From Schistosoma haematobium (taxonomy: Eukaryota; Platyhelminthes; Trematoda; Strigeidida; Schistosomatidae), in assembly GCF_000699445.3 (NCBI RefSeq), contig NC_067195.1:63586591-63650590 (forward strand): 64,000 bases of DNA. The letters are read 5' to 3'. Numbering within the stretch: the stretch's first letter is position 1; every line of letters starts with the position of its first letter. The translations under genes and the position numbers were made by a program. Positions 59,780 through 64,000 of the stretch are shown piece by piece. The notes under the pieces are model-generated. The model made no database searches and had not been told where the DNA came from. It saw only the letters and a list, made by a program, of their open reading frames with translations.

Positions 59780-60279
59780 GAGACTAAAATCACTTCATTC
59801 TTTCTGTCTACGAACTAATTCTTTCTTCCTATACTATATCCTTATTGCAACCTTTGACCTAACCACTCCTATGAATCCGCTGTTCATCTTGCTGTGCTAA
59901 TGAGGTATGGCAACCTGGACCGATGCACATATGTGCCTGGTCCTACGTTGTAGCTGACTGACTGACTGACTGACTGACTGACCAACCTCTTCGTTATTGT
60001 TTTTTCTACGTTCCTCACTTTTTTTCCTCTTAGATTCCCATTGTTTTGTGTCGCGCATATATATTCAGCGCCTGTACCAATATATATGTGTTCAAATAAA
60101 ATAATAATAACAGTCGTCAACGTGGTGTTCGCCTAAACGGGTCCGTAAGACCTCGGAAAGATAGGGACACACGTCGTTGCCTTTTTGTCGTTGGAGATGG
60201 AAAAGGCGGCAGCTATAGGGAACACAAGACAGCTCTACAGACTAATAAAAGAAACTGGAATTAATAAGTCAAGTGTAAG
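59579..60279 (+). repeat. Second tandem copy of the RTE-2 3' end and unit start
   Basis: This repeats 57341-58035 at an offset of 2238-2244 bp. It contains the ORF end, 3' UTR, GACT tract, the ATAATAATAA end, the 80-bp endonuclease piece and the first 30 or so codons of the next RT unit (EMEKAAAIGNTRQLYR). At 60279 it breaks off into satellite array 3. It shows that the LINE derivative is a head-to-tail tandem with a period of about 2.24 kb. Confidence 0.92.
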
Positions 60280-63200
60280 CGAGCGTTTAGTTTATTGTGT
60301 GTTGTGTGTGTGTGTGTGTGTGAATGACGTGGTGTCTGTTGATTGTGTTGTTTGTTAGTGTTTGAGAGAGGTTATTTTGTTGAGTGTAGTTGTGCAGTTG
60401 TTTTTGTTCCTGAAAGCGCAGAGACGCACTAGCGTTGTCTGTCGTCGCATTGGGAACAACAGAGAAGGATGATTCCATATAGTGGGTGAGATGGCAATGA
60501 TGCTGTTTCAATGTGGGATCGTACAGTTGTATGGCGAATGATGAATTGAAGTGATAATGTAATGTGGTATTGATGATTGTTTGTGTTTCTAGCGACGTGT
60601 TTGTTTGCGTGATAAGTGTAAGAGCGTTTAGTTTATTGTGTTGTTTGTGTGTGTGTGTGTGTGAATGACGTGGTGTCTGTTGATTGTGTTGTTTGTTAGT
60701 GTTTGAGAGAGGTTATTTTGTTGAGTGTAGTTGTGCAGTTGTTTTTGTTCCTGAAAGCGCAGAGACGCACTAGCGTTGTCTGTCGTCGCATTGGGAACAA
60801 CAGAGAAGGATGATTCCATATAGTGGGTGAGATGGCAATGATGCTGTTTCAATGTGGGATCGTACAGTTGTATGGCGAATGATGAATTGAAGTGATAATG
60901 TAATGTGGTATTGATGATTGTTTGTGTTTCTAGCGACGTGTTTGTTTGCGTGATAAGTGTAAGAGCGTTTAGTTTATTGTGTGTGTTTGTGTGTGTGTGT
61001 GTGTGAATGACGTGGTGTCTGTTGATTGTGTTGTTTGTTAGTGTTTGAGAGAGGTTATTTTGTTGAGTGTAGTTGTGCAGTTGTTTTTGTTCCTGAAAGC
61101 GCAGAGACGCACTAGCGTTGTCTGTCGTCGCATTGGGAACAACAGAGAAGGATGATTCCATATAGTGGGTGAGATGGCAATGATGCTGTTTCAATGTGGG
61201 ATCGTACAGTTGTATGGCGAATGATGAATTGAAGTGATAATGTAATGTGGTATTGATGATTGTTTGTGTTTCTAGCGACGTGTTTGTTTGCGTGATAAGT
61301 GTAAGAGCGTTTAGTTTATTGTGTTGTGTGTGTGTGTGTGTGAATGACGTGGTGTCTGTTGATTGTGTTGTTTGTTAGTGTTTGAGAGAGGTTATTTTGT
61401 TGAGTGTAGTTGTGCAGTTGTTTTTGTTCCTGAAAGCGCAGAGACGCACTAGCGTTGTCTGTCGTCGCATTGGGAACAACAGAGAAGGATGATTCCATAT
61501 AGTGGGTGAGATGGCAATGATGCTGTTTCAATGTGGGATCGTACAGTTGTATGGCGAATGATGAATTGAAGTGATAATGTAATGTGGTATTGATGATTGT
61601 TTGTGTTTCTAGCGACGTGTTTGTTTGCGTGATAAGTGTAAGAGCGTTTAGTTTATTGTGTTTGTGTTGTGTGTGTGTGTGTGAATGACGTGGTGTCTGT
61701 TGATTGTGTTGTTTGTTAGTGTTTGAGAGAGGTTATTTTGTTGAGTGTAGTTGTGCAGTTGTTTTTGTTCCTGAAAGCGCAGAGACGCACTAGCGTTGTC
61801 TGTCGTCGCATTGGGAACAACAGAGAAGGATGATTCCATATAGTGGGTGAGATGGCAATGATGCTGTTTCAATGTGGGATCGTACAGTTGTATGGCGAAT
61901 GATGAATTGAAGTGATAATGTAATGTGGTATTGATGATTGTTTGTGTTTCTAGCGACGTGTTTGTTTGCGTGATAAGTGTAAGAGCGTTTAGTTTATTGT
62001 GTTGTGTGTGTGTGTGTGTGTGAATGACGTGGTGTCTGTTGATTGTGTTGTTTGTTAGTGTTTGAGAGAGGTTATTTTGTTGAGTGTAGTTGTGCAGTTG
62101 TTTTTGTTCCTGAAAGCGCAGAGACGCACTAGCGTTGTCTGTCGTCGCATTGGGAACAACAGAGAAGGATGATTCCATATAGTGGGTGAGATGGCAATGA
62201 TGCTGTTTCAATGTGGGATCGTACAGTTGTATGGCGAATGATGAATTGAAGTGATAATGTAATGTGGTATTGATGATTGTTTGTGTTTCTAGCGACGTGT
62301 TTGTTTGCGTGATAAGTGTAAGAGCGTTTAGTTTATTGTGTTTGTGTTGTGTGTGTGTGTGTGAATGACGTGGTGTCTGTTGATTGTGTTGTTTGTTAGT
62401 GTTTGAGAGAGGTTATTTTGTTGAGTGTAGTTGTGCAGTTGTTTTTGTTCCTGAAAGCGCAGAGACGCACTAGCGTTGTCTGTCGTCGCATTGGGAACAA
62501 CAGAGAAGGATGATTCCATATAGTGGGTGAGATGGCAATGATGCTGTTTCAATGTGGATCGTACAGTTGTATGGCGAATGATGAATTGAAGTGATAATGT
62601 AATGTGGTATTGATGATTGTTTGTGTTTCTAGCGACGTGTTTGTTTGCGTGATAAGTGTAAGAGCGTTTAGTTTATTGTGTTTGTTGTGTTGTGTGTGTG
62701 AATGACGTGGTGTCTGTTGATTGTGTTGTTTGTTAGTGTTTGAGAGAGGTTATTTTGTTGAGTGTAGTTGTGCAGTTGTTTTGTTCCTGAAAGCGCAGAG
62801 ACGCACTAGCGTTGTCTGTCGTCGCATTGGGAACAACAGAGAAGGATGATTCCATATAGTGGGTGAGATGGCAATGATGCTGTTTCAATGTGGGATCGTA
62901 CAGTTGTATGGCGAATGATGAATTGAAGTGATAATGTAATGTGGTATTGATGATTGTTTGTGTTTCTAGCGACGTGTTTGTTTGCGTGATAAGTGTAAGA
63001 GCGTTTAGTTTATTGTGTTTGTGTGTGTGTGTGTGTGAATGACGTGGTGTCTGTTGATTGTGTTGTTTGTTAGTGTTTGAGAGAGGTTATTTTGTTGAGT
63101 GTAGTTGTGCAGTTGTTTTTGTTCCTGAAAGCGCAGAGACGCACTAGCGTTGTCTGTCGTCGCATTGGGAACAACAGAGAAGGATGATTCCATATAGTGG

Positions 63201-64000
63201 GTGAGATGGCAATGATGCTGTTTCAATGTGGGATCGTACAGTTGTATGGCGAATGATGAATTGAAGTGATAATGTAATGTGGTATTGATGATTGTTTGTG
63301 TTTCTAGCGACGTGTTTGTTTGCGTGATAAGTGTAAGAGCGTTTAGTTTATTGTGTTTTGTGTTTGTGTGTGTGTGTGAATGACGTGGTGTCTGTTGATT
63401 GTGTTGTTTGTTAGTGTTTGAGAGAGGTTATTTTGTTGAGTGTAGTTGTGCAGTTGTTTTTGTTCCTGAAAGCGCAGAGACGCACTAGCGTTGTCTGTCG
63501 TCGCATTGGGAACAACAGAGAAGGATGATTCCATATAGTGGGTGAGATGGCAATGATGCTGTTTCAATGTGGGATCGTACAGTTGTATGGCGAATGATGA
63601 ATTGAAGTGATAATGTAATGTGGTATTGATGATTGTTTGTGTTTCTAGCGACGTGTTTGTTTGCGTGATAAGTGTAAGAGCGTTTAGTTTATGTGTGTTT
63701 GTGTTTGTGTGTGTGTGTGTGAATGACGTGGTGTCTGTTGATTGTGTTGTTTGTTAGTGTTTGAGAGAGGTTATTTTGTTGAGTGTAGTTGTGCAGTTGT
63801 TCTTGTTCCTGAAAGCGCAGAGACGCACTAGCGTTGTCTGTCGTCGCATTGGGAACAACAGAGAAGGATGATTCCATATAGTGGGTGAGATGGCAATGAT
63901 GCTGTTTCAATGTGGGATCGTACAGTTGTATGGCGAATGATGAATTGAAGTGATAATGTAATGTGGTATTGATGATTGTTTGTGTTTCTAGCGACGTGTT
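60280..64000 (-). repeat. Satellite array 3, inverted, at least ten units of about 337-342 bp
   Basis: The same satellite as arrays 1 and 2 in reverse complement. GCGTTTAGTTTA starts near 60284, 60624, 60965, 61307, 61644, 61985, 62324, 62664, 63001, 63339 and 63680, and the array leaves the window. Almost all units carry the A-type marker (GTTGTTTTTGTTCC on +); the unit near 63800 has the G type (GTTGTTCTTGTTCC). One unit near 62770 has lost a T and one near 62557 has lost a G. Length changes are again mostly in the GT-rich tract. Minus-strand frames of 71-188 codons are by-products of the stop-poor unit. Confidence 0.96.

Noticed and set aside
60287..63910. Series of minus-strand ORFs of 71-188 codons in satellite array 3 as a gene family
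   Set aside because: They are the same stop-poor satellite unit repeated; unit length is not kept in multiples of three and frames open and close with indels in the GT tract.
1..64000. CRISPR array, bacterial operon or prophage
   Set aside because: Content is eukaryotic (introns, LINEs, LTR elements). The tandem arrays have long units without spacer structure.
1..64000. Spliced-leader RNA, rRNA or ordinary tRNA genes
   Set aside because: None was recognised when reading through; a covariance-model scan was not possible, so absence is not proven.

Overview
The window is A+T-rich eukaryotic DNA, almost certainly from a schistosome (or close trematode relative). This rests on several things seen together: several non-LTR retrotransposon families of the RTE and CR1/jockey types, Ty3/Gypsy and BEL/Pao retroelements, very short introns (34-50 nt) next to a very long one in one gene, and a hammerhead-ribozyme-like motif of the kind carried by schistosome SINEs. 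The genus is inferred; no marker for the species was found.

Layout. 1-15.5 kb: mostly unannotatable A/T-rich sequence with a Ty3/Gypsy pol fragment (3.26-4.90 kb, +), a CR1/jockey-like RT pseudogene (5.66-7.09 kb, -), an RTE copy (8.65-9.79 kb, +) and a second CR1/L2-like EN-RT pseudogene (13.5-15.5 kb, -). 15.7-20.7 kb: a 3.4-kb non-coding block followed by a tandem array of 342-bp units (satellite array 1). 20.9-28.7 kb: dispersed repeats, a degraded endonuclease fragment and an RTE insertion with a clean 11-bp target-site duplication. 29.0-42.0 kb: the only convincing host gene, a YTHDC1-type m6A-reader gene on +, in eight inferred coding exons. Its ~8.9-kb intron holds two LINE copies, an inverted repeat and a SINE-like sequence, and a smaller intron holds the hammerhead-like motif. 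42.8-47.3 kb: nested LINE pieces, including a second near-identical copy of the intronic RTE. 48.2-54.0 kb: a second, nearly identical copy of the 3.4-kb block with satellite array 2. 54.0-57.2 kb: BEL/Pao 5' LTR and gag-protease ORF. 57.2-60.3 kb: a head-to-tail partial tandem of a second RTE-like LINE, with a complex BEL/LINE junction. 60.3-64.0 kb: satellite array 3, in inverted orientation and running off the window.

How it fits together. Apart from the YTHDC1-like gene the window is repeat-dominated. The most distinctive structure is the satellite-plus-3.4-kb block, present twice as direct copies 32.5 kb apart on either side of the YTHDC1-like gene, with a third array inverted at the end. 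I do not recognise this block or its satellite. Coordinates of repeat boundaries are by eye and usually good to about 10-30 bp; the YTHDC1 exon junctions are inferred from splice sites and reading-frame phase.
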